This document shows, piece by piece, positions 12,401-26,800 of a DNA stretch of 64,000 nucleotides. Origin of the DNA: Macrostomum hystrix. Its lineage: Eukaryota; Platyhelminthes; Macrostomidae. The position numbers and the translations under genes are program-made. The stretch is taken from assembly GCA_950097015.1 (NCBI GenBank), contig CATNEN010000038.1, positions 11,415,001 to 11,479,000 of the forward strand. Reading direction: 5' to 3'. The stretch's first letter is position 1, and every line of letters starts with the position of its first letter. Under the pieces are notes generated by a model, which saw nothing but the letters and a program-made list of their open reading frames with translations, was not told the origin of the DNA and did not search any database.

Positions 12401-15400
12401 GTGCCTGCGTACAGTATCTGTGTGCGTGTGTGCTCAGGAGTCAGCGAAATGTGTGCTCAAGAATTGCCTCCTCGCTGGCTGCGGGTCTAGTGTCACCGAA
12501 TGATGTGCCATTGCCCGCAGCCCTCCTGCTGTTATTATTATAACAATGATTCACAAAGTCGGCTCACCTCAGCAGCCGATAGTAGAACGGGTTCATGCTG
12601 CCAGAGTCGCCAAATTCGAACTCTTTGATCAGGGAGGCGGCTGACGGCGCAACCGGCGGAGGCGCGGAGGCGCTAGCGGCGGACGCTGCGTTGGCCATTT
12701 GCGCCTGGCTGCCGCCAACCTTGATGGCTCGAGCCAGCAGGTTAAAGCTGGATGAAGTCGACTGTCCACCGGACGCTTGAAGCTGCTGCTGCTGCTGCTG
12801 GGACCGGCCGGCGCTGACTGCCAGCCGACGAGATCCGCCAGGAGATAATAGCGGCGAGTCGCGCTCGCTTGGCGTAGCCGCCGCCGTGTCGCAGACGTCC
12901 GGGCCGCCGGCAGCCGCCAGCCGGCCTGTAGCGGGACAGGAGGCGGCGGCGGCGGCGATGGCAGCGGCGGCCTCGCGCCGGGTCTCCAGCGGCACCTCGG
13001 AGAATGGCAGGGTGAGCAGCCGGTGCTCCATTGTCAGGTCTTCAAGGGCGTGACGAACATAGGTGCTGACCCGCTCGATGAGACCTTCGGCTGTTACTCC
13101 GCCTCGCTTCCAAACCTGAAAGAGAATGCAGCCCCGAACTTGGTAATTAAGCGCTTAATTGCCCCCTAATCACAGAATCACCTAATTTCACACCCATAAG
13201 TCAACCAAATTACATCTAATTATTCTACCCTAATTACCTCCAATAACTCCACCTGACTACCTCCACTAAGTTCACCTAATTACACATAACTAGTCCTCCA
13301 ATTATCATTAATTTTTCGACCTAATTGTCTCTAATAACTCCACCTGATTACCTCTAATTAGTCTACCAAATTACCTCTAATTAGTCTACCAAATTACCTC
13401 TAATTAGTCTACCAAATTACATCTAATTAGTCTACATAATTACATATAATAACTCCACCTGATTACCACTAATAAGTCCACATAATTACCTCTAATTAGT
13501 CAACCTAATAATCTCTAATTAGTCCAATAACTACCAATAATTAATCCATCGAATTACCTCTAAATGGTCTACCTAATGGCCTCTAATTAGACGAATTAAT
13601 TACTACTAATTGGTTCACCCAATCGCTTTTAATTGGCCAACATAACTACCCCAGTTTATTACCCCTAATTAACCCTAGGTAAGTCGCCTAACCACTAATT
13701 AACTGGCCAAATAAATCACGGCATGGCAACCAATCCGAAAACAGCAAGCGTACAACTCACCTTAAACTCCAGAGTCGGATACAGCGGAGGCGGTGGGGCC
13801 GCTTTGCCGCTGTGAACAGCCGGACTGGAGCGGGAGCTGCCATCACCGCCAGTAGCGCCTTCGGTTTCTATGGCAACCCAGCTGTCGAAATCGGCCGGAC
13901 TGGCGTCACTCTCGAATGCAATCTGGGGCCGGACTAGTAGCGAGCTGAGCGTCGGCCGCATCGGATGGTTGCCTAGCAACAGGCGACAAGTGATACAGGC
14001 GATGCCGTCAAAGCGCTGGCCCTGCGACAGGCCCATATTCCACAGGTAGATTTCGCCGGTGTCGCTAAAATCGCTGCCGCCCCAATAGCAGCGGAATCGA
14101 CTGTCGGCGTCGCGATATTTTGGCGCAATGAAAGCCAAGTTGAAGTTTTGCTTCAGAAAGACTAGAAATGGCAATGTGTACTCTTTCACAAGGCTGGGCA
14201 GCCTGAGCCGGAAGGACTCGACTGCCGCGTCTGTCGGATGCTGGATGAAGTTAATATCCTCGGCCGTGAGCTGCAATTGGCGAAATGTCATTCTCCTGCC
14301 ATTAGCACAACCAACAGCAGCTCGATATGTAGCCTAATGATTAGCTCGATATGTAGCCTAATGATTAGCTCGATATGTAGCCTAATGATTAGCTCGATAT
14401 GTAGCCTAATGATTAGCTCGATATGTTGCTTAATGATTAGCTCGATATGTAGCCTAATGATTAGCTCCATATGTTGCCTAATGATTAGCTCGATATGTAG
14501 CCTAATCATTAGCTCAATATGTAGCCTAATGGTTAGCTCCATATGTAGCCTAATGATTAGCTCGATATGTAGCTTAATGATTAGCTCCATATGTTGCCTA
14601 ATGATTAGCTCGATATGTAGCCTAATGATTAGCTCGATATGTAGCCTAATGATTAGCTCGATATGTAACCTAATGATTAGCTCGATATGTAGCCTAATGA
14701 TTAGCTCGATATGTAGCCTAATGATTAGCTCGATATGTAGCCTAATGATTAGCTCGATATGTAGCCTAATGATTAGCTCGATATGTAGCCTAATGATTAG
14801 CTCGATATGTTGCTTAATGATTAGCTCGATATGTAGCCTAATGATTAGCTCCATATGTTGCCTAATGATTAGCTCGATATGTAGCTTAATGATTAGCTCC
14901 ATATGTTGCCTAATGATTAGCTCGATATGTAGCCTAATCATTAGCTCAATATGTAGCCTAATGGTTAGCTCCATATGTAGCCTAATGATTAGCTCGATAT
15001 GTAGCTTAATGATTAGCTCCATATGTAGCCTAATGATTAGCTCGATATGTAGCCTAATCATTAGCTCAATATGTAGCCTAATGGTTAGCTCCATATGTAG
15101 CCTAATGATTAGCTCGATATGTAGCTTAATGATTAGCTCCATATGTTGCCTAATGATTAGCTCGATATGTAGCCTAATGATTAGCTCGATATGTAACCTA
15201 ATGATTAGCTCGATATGTTGCTTAATGATTAGCTCGATATGTAGCTTAATGATTAGCTCCATATGTAGCCTAATGATTAGCTCGATATGTAGCCTAATCA
15301 TTAGCTCAATATGTAGCCTAATGGTTAGCTCCATATGTAGCCTAATCATTAGCTCAATATGTAGCCTAATGATTAGCTCCATATGTTGCCTAATGATTAG

Positions 15401-17838
15401 CTCGATATGTAGCCTAATGATTAGCTCGATATGTAGCCTAATCATTAGCTCAATATGTAGCCTAATGGTTAGCTCCATATGTAGCCTAATGATTAGCTCG
15501 ATATGTAGCTTAATGATTAGCTCCATATGTTGCCTAATGATTAGCTCAATATGTAGCCTAATGATTAGCTCGATATGTAGCCTAATGATTAGCTCGATAT
15601 GTAGCCTAATGATTAGCTCGATATGTAGCCTAATGATTAGCTCGATATGTAGCCTAATGATTAGCTCGATATGTAGCCTAATGATTAGCTCGATATGTAG
15701 CTTAATGATTAGCTCCATATGTAGCCTAATGATTAGCTCGATATGTAGCCTAATGATTAGCTCGATATGTAGCCTAATGATTAGCTCGATATGTAGCCTA
15801 ATGATTAGCTCGATATGTTGCTTAATGATTAGCTCGATATGTAGCCTAATGATTAGCTCCATATGTTGCCTAATGATTAGCTCGATATGTAGCCTAATCA
15901 TTAGCTCAATATGTAGCCTAATGGTTAGCTCCATATGTAGCCTAATGATTAGCTCGATATGTAGCTTAATGATTAGCTCCATATGTTGCCTAATGATTAG
16001 CTCGATATGTAGCCTAATGATTAGCTCGATATGTAGCCTAATGATTAGCTCGATATGTAACCTAATGATTAGCTCGATATGTTGCTTAATGATTAGCTCG
16101 ATATGTAGCTTAATGATTAGCTCCATATGTAGCCTAATGATTAGCTCGATATGTAGCCTAATCATTAGCTCAATATGTAGCCTAATGGTTAGCTCCATAT
16201 GTAGCCTAATCATTAGCTCAATATGTAGCCTAATGATTAGCTCCATATGTTGCCTAATGATTAGCTCGATATGTAGCCTAATGATTAGCTCGATATGTAG
16301 CCTAATCATTAGCTCAATATGTAGCCTAATGGTTAGCTCCATATGTAGCCTAATGATTAGCTCGATATGTAGCTTAATGATTAGCTCCATATGTTGCCTA
16401 ATGATTAGCTCGATATGTAGCCTAATGATTAGCTCGATATGTAGCCTAATGATTAGCTCGATATGTAACCTAATGATTAGCTCCATATGTTGCCTAATGA
16501 TTAGCTCGATATGTAGCCTAATGATTAGCTCGATATGTAGCCTAATGATTAGCTCGATATGTAGCCTAATGATTAGCTCGATATGTAGCCTAATGATTAG
16601 CTCGATATGTAGCCTAATGATTAGCTCGATATGTTGCTTAATGATTAGCTCGATATGTAGCCTAATGATTAGCTCCATATGTTGCCTAATGATTAGCTCG
16701 ATATGTAGCTTAATGATTAGCTCCATATGTTGCCTAATGATTAGCTCGATATGTAGCCTAATCATTAGCTCAATATGTAGCCTAATGGTTAGCTCCATAT
16801 GTAGCCTAATGATTAGCTCGATATGTAGCTTAATGATTAGCTCCATATGTTGCCTAATGATTAGCTCGATATGTAGCCTAATGATTAGCTCGATATGTAG
16901 CCTAATGATTAGCTCGATATGTAACCTAATGATTAGCTCGATATGTTGCTTAATGATTAGCTCGATATGTAGCTTAATGATTAGCTCCATATGTAGCCTA
17001 ATGATTAGCTCGATATGTAGCCTAATCATTAGCTCAATATGTAGCCTAATGGTTAGCTCCATATGTAGCCTAATCATTAGCTCAATATGTAGCCTAATGA
17101 TTAGCTCCATATGTTGCCTAATGATTAGCTCGATATGTAGCCTAATGATTAGCTCGATATGTAGCCTAATCATTAGCTCAATATGTAGCCTAATGGTTAG
17201 CTCCATATGTAGCCTAATGATTAGCTCGATATGTAGCCTAATGATTAGCTCCATATGTTGCCTAATGATTAGCTCGATATGTAGCCTAATGATTAGCTCG
17301 ATATGTAGCCTAATGATTAGCTCGATATGTAACCTAATGATTAGCTCGATATGTTGCTTAATGATTAGCTCGATATGTAGCCTAATCATTAGCTCAATAT
17401 GTAGCCTAATGATTAGCTCGATATGTAGCCTAATGATTAGCTCGATAGCTCGATTTAGTTTAATCATTAGCTCTATTTCAAACACACTAATAATTACTAA
17501 AATAACGGATAGCTCACCTTAGTATAGGGCGTCCTACTCAGCAGATCGGACAGTTTAATGAGCACAATGCTATCCAACTTCGCCTTCATGCTGCTGATGC
17601 ATTCGTGAACCATTTTAGTGGGCTCACGCAATCCGTAGACGGATACATTCAGGAAGTCGCCAACTGCTGCCCGATGACCAAGATGCTGCTGCTGCTGCTG
17701 TTGTTGGTGATGCAGTAGCAGGGCAGAATGATGTACATCGGCCGGGGACTGTTGCAACAAGGCGGCGGTATTGGCGGCAACTGATGCGCCAACCGCGGCG
17801 GCAGCGGCAGCGGCGCTCAAGTCGACAGTAGATGCTGC

Positions 17839-17892
<54 letters not shown>

Positions 17893-20800
17893 AGTGCCCG
17901 ATATGGCGGTAGAAGCGGCGGCGGCAGCGATGGCAGCCGCAGCACTAGACCCCAACAAGACTGGAGCTGAGCTGGTGTCTGGCAGAGAGCGCCGAGCAAC
18001 ATTGGGCGGCTTTTGTATCTAGGCGAAGAACATCATTATCGTTCATCGTTTCGTTAATTAATTTAAAATTAATTGCTTGCTGCTTGCTTTCTCCGCAACG
18101 GTAAATAAAGTAAAGGTAACTTAAAAGAAAAACCAAAACCGCTAAAGTGCGTTTGGGAAGTCTCTTAGATACGCATTTGAGGGAAGCTTTTGAGTAGTTA
18201 GAGAAGCGTTTGAGTAGTTAGAGAAGCGTTTGAGTAGTTAGAGAAGCGTTTGAGTAGTTAGAGAAGCGTTTGAGTAGTTAGAGAAGCGTTTGAGTAGTTA
18301 GAGAAGCGTTTGAGTAGTTAGAGAAGCGTTTGAGTAGTTAGAGAAGCGTTTGAGTAGTTAGAGAAGCGTTTGGGTAGTTAGAGAAGCGTTTGAGTAGTTA
18401 GAGAAGCGTTTGAGTAGTTAGAGAAGCGTTTGAGTAGTTTTAGAAGAGTTTGAGTAGTTAGAGAAGCGTTTGAGTAGTTAGAGAAGCGTTTGGGTAGTTA
18501 GAGAAGCGTTTGAGTAGCTTGAGAAGCGTTTGAGTAGTTAGAGAAGCGTTTGAGTAGCTTGAGAAGCGTTTGAGTAGTTAGAGAAGCGTTTGAGTAGTTA
18601 GAGAAGCGTTTGAGTAGTTAGAGAAGCGTTTGGGTAGTTAGAGAAGCGTTTGAGTAGTTAGAGAAGCGTTTGGGTAGTTAGAGAAGCGTTTGAGTAGCTT
18701 GAGAAGCGTTTGAGTAGTTAGAGAAGCGTTTGAGTAGCTTGAGAAGCGTTTGAGTAGTTAGAGAAGCGTTTGAGTAGCTTGAGAAGCGTTTGAGTATTAA
18801 GAGAAGCGTTTGAGTAGTTAGAGAAGCGTTTGAGTAGTTAGAGAAGCGTTTGAGTATTAAGAGAAGCGTTTGAGTAGTTAGAGAAGCTTTTGAGTAGTTA
18901 GAGAAGCGTTTGAGTAGTTAGAGAAGCGTTTGAGTATTAAGAGAAGCGTTTGAGTAGTTAGAGAAGCGTTTGAGTAGTTAGAGAAGCGTTTGAGTATTAA
19001 GAGAAGCGTTTGAGTAGTTAGAGAAGCGTTTGAGTAGTTAGAGAAGCGTTTGAGTAGTTAGAGAAGCGTTTGGGTAGTTAGAGAAGCGTTTGAGTAGTTA
19101 GAGAAGCGTTTGAGTATTAAGAGAAGCGTTTGAGTAGTTAGAGAAGCGTTTGAGTAGTTAGAGAAGCGTTTGAGTAGTTTTAGAAGAGTTTGAGTAGTTA
19201 GAGAAGCGTTTGAGTAGTTAGAGAAGCGTTTGGGTAGTTAGAGAAGCGTTTGAGTAGCTTGAGAAGCGTTTGAGTAGTTAGAGAAGCGTTTGAGTAGCTT
19301 GAGAAGCGTTTGAGTAGTTAGAGAAGCGTTTGAGTAGTTAGAGAAGCGTTTGAGTAGTTAGAGAAGCGTTTGGGTAGTTAGAGAAGCGTTTGAGTAGTTA
19401 GAGAAGCGTTTGGGTAGTTAGAGAAGCGTTTGAGTAGCTTGAGAAGCGTTTGAGTAGTTAGAGAAGCGTTTGAGTAGCTTGAGAAGCGTTTGAGTAGTTA
19501 GAGAAGCGTTTGAGTAGCTTGAGAAGCGTTTGAGTATTAAGAGAAGCGTTTGAGTAGTTAGAGAAGCGTTTGAGTAGTTAGAGAAGCGTTTGAGTATTAA
19601 GAGAAGCGTTTGAGTAGTTAGAGAAGCTTTTGAGTAGTTAGAGAAGCGTTTGAGTAGTTAGAGAAGCGTTTGAGTATTAAGAGAAGCGTTTGAGTAGTTA
19701 GAGAAGCGTTTGAGTAGTTAGAGAAGCGTTTGAGTATTAAGAGAAGCGTTTGAGTAGTTAGAGAAGCGTTTGAGTAGTTAGAGAAGCGTTTGAGTAGTTA
19801 GAGAAGCGTTTGGGTAGTTAGAGAAGCGTTTGAGTAGTTAGAGAAGCGTTTGAGTATTAAGAGAAGCGTTTGAGTAGTTAGAGAAGCGTTTGAGTAGTTA
19901 GAGAAGCGTTTGAGTAGTTAGAGAAGCGTTTGAGTAGTTTTAGAAGAGTTTGAGTAGTTAGAGAAGCGTTTGAGTAGTTAGAGAAGCGTTTGGGTATTAA
20001 GAGAAGCGTTTGAGTAGTTAGAGAAGCGTTTGAGTAGTTAGAGAAGCGTTTGAGTATTAAGAGAAGCGTTTGAGTAGTTAGAGAAGCGTTTGAGTAGTTA
20101 GAGAAGCGTTTGAGTAGTTAGAGAAGCGTTTGGGTAGTTAGAGAAGCGTTTGAGTAGTTAGAGAAGCGTTTGAGTAGTTTTAGAAGAGTTTGAGTAGTTA
20201 GAGAAGCGTTTGAGTAGTTAGAGAAGCGTTTGGGTAGTTAGAGAAGCGTTTGAGTAGCTTGAGAAGCGTTTGAGTAGTTAGAGAAGCGTTTGAGTAGCTT
20301 GAGAAGCGTTTGAGTAGTTAGAGAAGCGTTTGAGTAGCTTGAGAAGCGTTTGAGTGTTTAGAGAAGCGTTTGAGTACTTAGAGAAGCGTTTGAGTAGTTT
20401 TAGAAGAGTTTGAGTAGTTAGAGAAGCGTTTGAGTAGTTAGAGAAGCGTTTGAGTAGTTAGAGAAGCGTTTGAGTAGTTTTAGAAGAGTTTGAGTACTTA
20501 GAGAAGCGTTTGAGTAGTTAGAGAAGTGTTTGGGTAGTTAGAGAAGCGTTTGAGTAGGTTTAGAAGAGTTTGAGTAGTTAGAGAAGCGTTTGGGTAGTTA
20601 GAGAAGCGTTTGAGTAGTTAGAGAAGCGTTTGAGTAGTTAGAGAAGCGTTTGAGTAGTTAGAGAAGAGTTTGAGTAGTTAGAGAAGCGTTTGAGTAGTTT
20701 TAGAAGAGTTTGAGTAGTTAGAGAAGCGTTTGAGTAGTTAGAGAAGCGTTTGGGTAGTTAGAGAAGCGTTTGAGTAGCTTGAGAAGCGTTTGAGTAGTTA

Positions 20801-23800
20801 AAGAAGCGTTTGAGTAGCTTGAGAAGCGTTTGAGTAGTTAGAGAAGCGTTTGAGTAGCTTGAGAAGCGTTTGAGTAGTTAGAGAAGCGTTTGAGTAGTTA
20901 GAGAAGCGTTTGAGTGTTTAGAGAAGCGTTTGAGTACTTAGAGAAGCGTTTGAGTAGTTTTAGAAGAGTTTGAGTAGTTAGAGAAGCGTTTGAGTAGTTA
21001 GAGAAGCGTTTGAGTAGTTAGAGAAGCGTTTAAGTAGTTAGAGAAGCGTTTGAGTAGTTAGAGAAGCGTTTGAGTGTTTAGAGAAGCGTTTGAGTAGTTA
21101 GAGAAGCGTTTGAGTAGTTAGATAAGCGTTTGAGTAGTTAGAGAAGCGTTTGAGTAGTTAGAGAAGCGTTTGAGTAGTTAGAGAAGCGTTTGAGTAGTTA
21201 GAAAAGCGTTTGAGCATTTAGTGGAGCGCTTGAGTATCGTTTTAATCGGGTAGGTACTCAAACGTTTCTTCAACACTTTCCTAGCTACTAGAGAGAATTT
21301 GGAGAAGTTTAGCTTTAGCAAGAAGCTAATTTTACTAATTTACCTATATAACTGACAGTAGTACTATGAAAAGCGAACTCTATAAACTCACCTCATTAAG
21401 CAGCAGGTAGAAAATGCAGCTCTGGCCATCGCTGTCCACATCTCGCATAACCAGCATATTCTTGCGATTGCTCACTCGCAGGTAGCTGAGGTGTTCGCGC
21501 AGTATCGGCACAGAGTTGTAACTGCCCTGGGACAGGCGCATTCGCGGATGCAGCGCCAGATTCTGATTGGCTTTCAGCGGGCACTGAAACTTTCCCGGCT
21601 CCATCTGGACTCGAACCTCGTAGTGCAGCGGCGCCGGCTCCGCGTTGGCTTCGTCATCCGAGGAGCCGGCCAGATCGTCGTTCGTCGAAGTCGAGTCTCG
21701 GTGATGGTGCCGAAGACGCTGCTGCTGATGCTGACGCTGCTGCTGGGAGGTCCTACGCGGCTGATTATGCTGCTGCTGCTGCTGTTGCTGACGCTTACGA
21801 TGGCTGTGCTGATGATGGTGATGATGCTGAGGGTCCTGCCAGTGAATATCGTCAGTAGCCGGGGGTACCAGCATCTCGCGGCATTTCAAAGTTCTTTGAA
21901 CCTCTTCGAGAAGTTTCAACTGGTTGACGCGGTAGATGAGTTTGGCAATGGTGCGGCTAACTGATGGCATGAGGTCGCACAGGCTGCACCGAGGACACAG
22001 ACTGCCATCTGTGGTCACGTGATAGCTGGAGTGGTGCTGCGGGATTAAATGTAGGTTGACAGAATCCCTAAACAGCATGATCCTAAGAAATTTAAATTCA
22101 TAAAGTACACCAACCATAAAACTTAACTACGAGCAAAAATCCATAAAAAATTAAAATTCCAAAATTACACGATCCTAAAACTTTAAATGTTTAAAGTACA
22201 CGATAATAAAGTACTTCAAATTCTTAAAGTACAGGACCCGAACAAATTAAAATGTTTAAAGTACACGATAATAAAGTACTTCAAATTCTTAAAGTACAGG
22301 ATCCGAAAAAAATTAAATGTTTAAAGTACACGATAATAAAGTACTTCAAATTCTTAAAGTACAGGACCCTAAAAAATTTAAATGTTTAAAGTACACGATA
22401 ATAAAGTACTTCAAAGTCTTAAAGTACATGATCCTAAAAACTTAAAATCCTCAAAGTACACGATCTCAAAAACTTCGAAACAATAAAGTACACGATTACT
22501 ACACGTGAAATCACCAACCTGGTAAAAGGTGAGTGTATTCCGAGCCGCTTGAAACTCGCACACCAACCAGCACTCCGGCAGCTGGTTCCAGGCCTTCTGC
22601 GACGCCAGAGCGTCCAAGGCGTCCGCCGCCTGACTGTTGGCTCCACCGCCTCCGGCGCCAGCTTCGTCGTTGTTGTCACCGTCTTCCTCGCTGCAGGACT
22701 CGCCAGCGTCGTAGCCTTCGCCTGTGCTGCTCTCTGGCCGGGAGGAAAACGGCTGCGGCGTCTGGGTGGAGCAGCTGAGCAATGGGGATTGGGATGGAAT
22801 CGGCTGAGGAATAGAAGAAAACTCAAATTTCGCCGACAATTTTTTTATTGGAATCTTTTCTGGAATCAAAGGAAAAATACTAGGTATCTTCAGAAGTAGG
22901 CAAATATCTGCTCCTATCTTTGTCTTAATAGGTATCGTCTCAGGTATCGACTGAAGCTATGTTCTGTGCACAGCACAGTGTAAATGGCACATCATTTAGT
23001 GACACTAGACCCGCAGCCCGCGAGGAGGCCTGTTCCGCTGACTCCTGAGCACACACGCACACAGATACTGTACGCATGCACACACTCACACAGGTGTGTA
23101 CATCTGCCCCTGACTTTCTCATCGTCAGGCAGTGTACATTCAACTGTGCCTTGACAAGCCACCAAGCCTTCTCTCCGCAACTGCGCCCCAATTTAATGTG
23201 GCCTCGCCGCGGAATCAATCTCAGGGACCATAGTGCGAGAGGCAGCCCATCGTACGTAACGACTAACGTTAGTCGATATCTTGGCCTTACCGAGTGGTCG
23301 GCGTGTCGCCCGATTTGTGTCGCCTAGGCGTAGACGAAACAGTGCGCATAGATAGCGGTCGCAGCTGCACAATGGGCGTAGGATGCTCCTCAACTTGACC
23401 ACCAACGGCGGCGGCTGCGGCGGCGGTGGCTGTGGGAGTCGACAACGACTCAGTCTTGACTAAATCGACGGTGGAGTCGACTACAGAGTTAGTTGTAGCA
23501 GCAACCAACGCTGTTGATGTGACCGCGGTGGCGGCAGCTTCCGCCTGCGAAACAGTGGAAGGTCGGTCAATTATTTTAAGAGTGCATGGCTTGCTTTTTA
23601 TAGGGGCTTAGCTTGTCGGCTTATTTTTAGATCAAAGAAAAAACGAAGAAGCAAAAGAAGCAGTAGCTAGACATTCTGATCGATTCCTGAGCAGATTCTC
23701 ACTCGATGGAAAAGACTTGAATAGAAGTGATAGACTTTGGGTCGATTCCTGAGCAGATTCTCACTCGATGGAAAAGCCTTGAATAGAGGTGATAGACTTT

Positions 23801-26800
23801 GGGTCGATTCCTGAGCAGATTCTCTCTCGATGGAAAAGCCTTGAATAGAAGTGATAGACTTTGGGTCGATTCCTGAGCAGGTTCTCACTCGATGGAAAAG
23901 CCTTGAATAGAAGTGATAGACTTTGGGTCGATTCCTGAGCAGGTTCTCACTCGATGGAAAAGCCTTGAATAGAGGTGATAGACTTTGGGTCGATTCCTGA
24001 GCAGATTCTCACTCGATGGAAAAGCCTTGAATAGAAGTGATAGACTTTGGGTCGATTCCTGAGCAGATTCTCACTCGATGGAAAAGCCTTGAATAGAAGT
24101 GATAGACTTTGGGTCGATTCCTGAGCAGATTCTCACTCGATGGAAAAGCCTTGAATAGAAGTGATAGACTTTGGGTCGATTCCTGAGCAGGTTCTCACTC
24201 GATGGAAAAGCCTTGAATAGAAGTGATAGAATTTGGTTCAATTCTTGAGCAGATTCTCACCTGTTGTGTAATGAGCTCGACTTCACTATCGACGCCTAGC
24301 AGGCTGGCAAACGAAAGGCGGGACTCGCACTTGCCCAGCAGAGCCGCAGCGGCCGGGTGCCTGGGATCCAAGGGTTGAATTTCGCTGTCCGAGGCGCTAC
24401 GCAACAATTTACGCTTCTGCTCAGACTGATCCAATTGTTGCAATTTCTGCTGCTGCAATAGCTGCTGCTTTTCGGCTAGGCAAAGATTGTCAACAGAGGC
24501 TGAAGGCAGCTTGGAGGCTGCGGCGGTGGTGGCGGCGGAGAAGGACGCGCACAGGTTGCTAGCGCCGCCACCGCATCTAGTCAGGTAGTGATACCGACCG
24601 ATTTGTTTGAATCGATGCGGCGAATCGTTGACTTGTATGACCTCTTCGGCTAGGAACCGATAGAATACCTGCGATTTAAAACAATAATGACAGGTTGGGG
24701 TATAGTTATAGATTATAGATATTTTTTTATTCAGGTTAGCTAGTAACTAATCTGCCTAATCTTTAGGTTGGCTATTCACAAATCTGCCTAATCTTTAGGT
24801 TGGCTAGTCACTAATCTGCCTAATCTTTAGGTTGGCTAGTCACTAATCTGCCTAATCTTTAGGTTGGCTAGTCACTAATCTGCCTAATCTTTAGGTTGGC
24901 TATTCACAAATCTGCCTAATCTTTAGGTTGGCTATTCACAAATCTGCCTAATCTTCAGGTAGGCTAGTCACTAATCTGCCTAATCCTCAGTCTACAGTCT
25001 AAGAATTAGTAGTTAAGCAGTCGAGTCGATCAGTGCTACCTCAACCGACTCCTCCACGCCGAACACAAACTGAAAATCGTCCTGGGTTGCCTCGCTATCG
25101 AAGTCCACGCTGAATCTAGAAATTCCCTGAGCAGCCGCGCGCTCGTTGCTGCCCAAAGCGGCCGGAGCAGCGGTCACGTGATGCACAACCCGGCTGAGAA
25201 CGGCCTCCGTGATTGGCGGTCGGCAGCGCATAATATTTACGATTTCATCGTTCAGCATCCATTGCAGCTCGCGATGACATTGAAACAGAATCTGGAAGGT
25301 GCGAATAGACGAGGAATCTCAAGATAGTAGTTCAGGGAACCTGATTGATAATTCAGGGAACCTGAAGATCTGAAGAACCTGAAGATCTGTGATCGGTAGT
25401 TCAGGAAACCTGATCGATAGTTCAGGAAACCTGATCGATAGTTCAGGGAATCTGAAGATCTGTGATCGGTAGTTCAGGAAACCTGATCGATAGTTCAGGG
25501 AACCTGAACGATAATTCAGGGAACCTGAACGATAATTCAGGGAACCTGAACGATAATTCAGGGAACCTGAAGATTTGTGATCGATAGGTCAGGGAACCTG
25601 ATCGATAATTCAGGGAACCTGAACGATAATTCAGGGAACCTGAACGATAATTCAGGGAACCTGAACGATAATTCAGGGAACCTGAAGATTTGTGATCGAT
25701 AGGTCAGGGAACCTGATCGATAATTCAGGGAACCTGAAGATCTGTGATCGGTAGTTCAGGGAACCTGAAGATCTGTGATCGGTAGTTCAGGGAACCTGAA
25801 GATCTGTGACCGGTAGTTCAGGGAACCTGATCGATAGGTCAGGGAACCTGATCGATAGGTCAGGGAACCTGATCGATAATTCAGGGAACCTGATCGATAA
25901 TTCAGGGAACCTGAACGATAATTCAGGGAACCTGAACGATAATTCAGGGAACCTGAAGATTTGTGATCGATAGGTCAGGGAACCTGATCGATAATTCAGG
26001 GAACCTGAAGATCTGTGATCGGTAGTTCAGGGAACCTGAAGATCTGTGATCGGTAGTTCAGGGAACCTGAAGATCTGTGACCGGTAGTTCAGGGAACCTG
26101 ATCGATAGGTCAGGGAACCTGATCGATAGGTCAGGGAACCTGATCGATAATTCAGGGAACCTGAAGATCTGTGATCGATAATTCAGGGAACCTGAAGATC
26201 TGTGATCGGTAGTTCAGGGAACCTGATCGATAATTCAGGGAACCTAGTCGATAATTCAGGGAACCTGATCGATAATTCAGGGAACCTGAGCGATAATTCA
26301 GGGAACCTGAGCGATAATTCAGGGAACCTGAGCGATAATTCAGGGAACCTGAGCGATAATTCAGGGAACCTGAGCGATAATTCAGGGAACCTGAGCGATA
26401 ATTCAGGGAACCTGATCGATAATTCAGGAAACCTGGTCGATAATTCAGGGAACCTGATCGATAATTCAGGGAACCTGGTCGATAATTCAGGGAACCTGAT
26501 CGATAATTCAGGGAACCTGATCGATAATTCAGGGAACCTAAAGACCGAGTAATATATAGTTCAGGGAACCAGAAGATCCGTAATCCGAGGTTAATGTAGC
26601 CTAACGATCGAGGATTAAAAGTTCAGGGAACCTTAAAAACCTGTAATCGTTACTTCAGGTACTCTGAAAACCTGTGATTCATAGTTCAGGGAATCTGAAG
26701 ACTAGTTTAGCCTACCAGTAAACCAAAATAACGGTGATCAACGAAAATACAAAAGGCATCACAGAGATCAAGGCCAATTCAAAAGCCGTTGGCACTGACC

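Noticed and set aside
14238-17522. Open frames of 1,065 and 1,094 codons on both strands
   Set aside because: The 24-bp period is divisible by 3, so the absence of a stop in one unit keeps the whole array open. It lies between two clear SZT2 exons and has no other sign of coding.
26202-26552. 116-codon ORF (NSGNLSDN repeats)
   Set aside because: The 21-bp array of SZT2 intron 8 read on the antisense strand.
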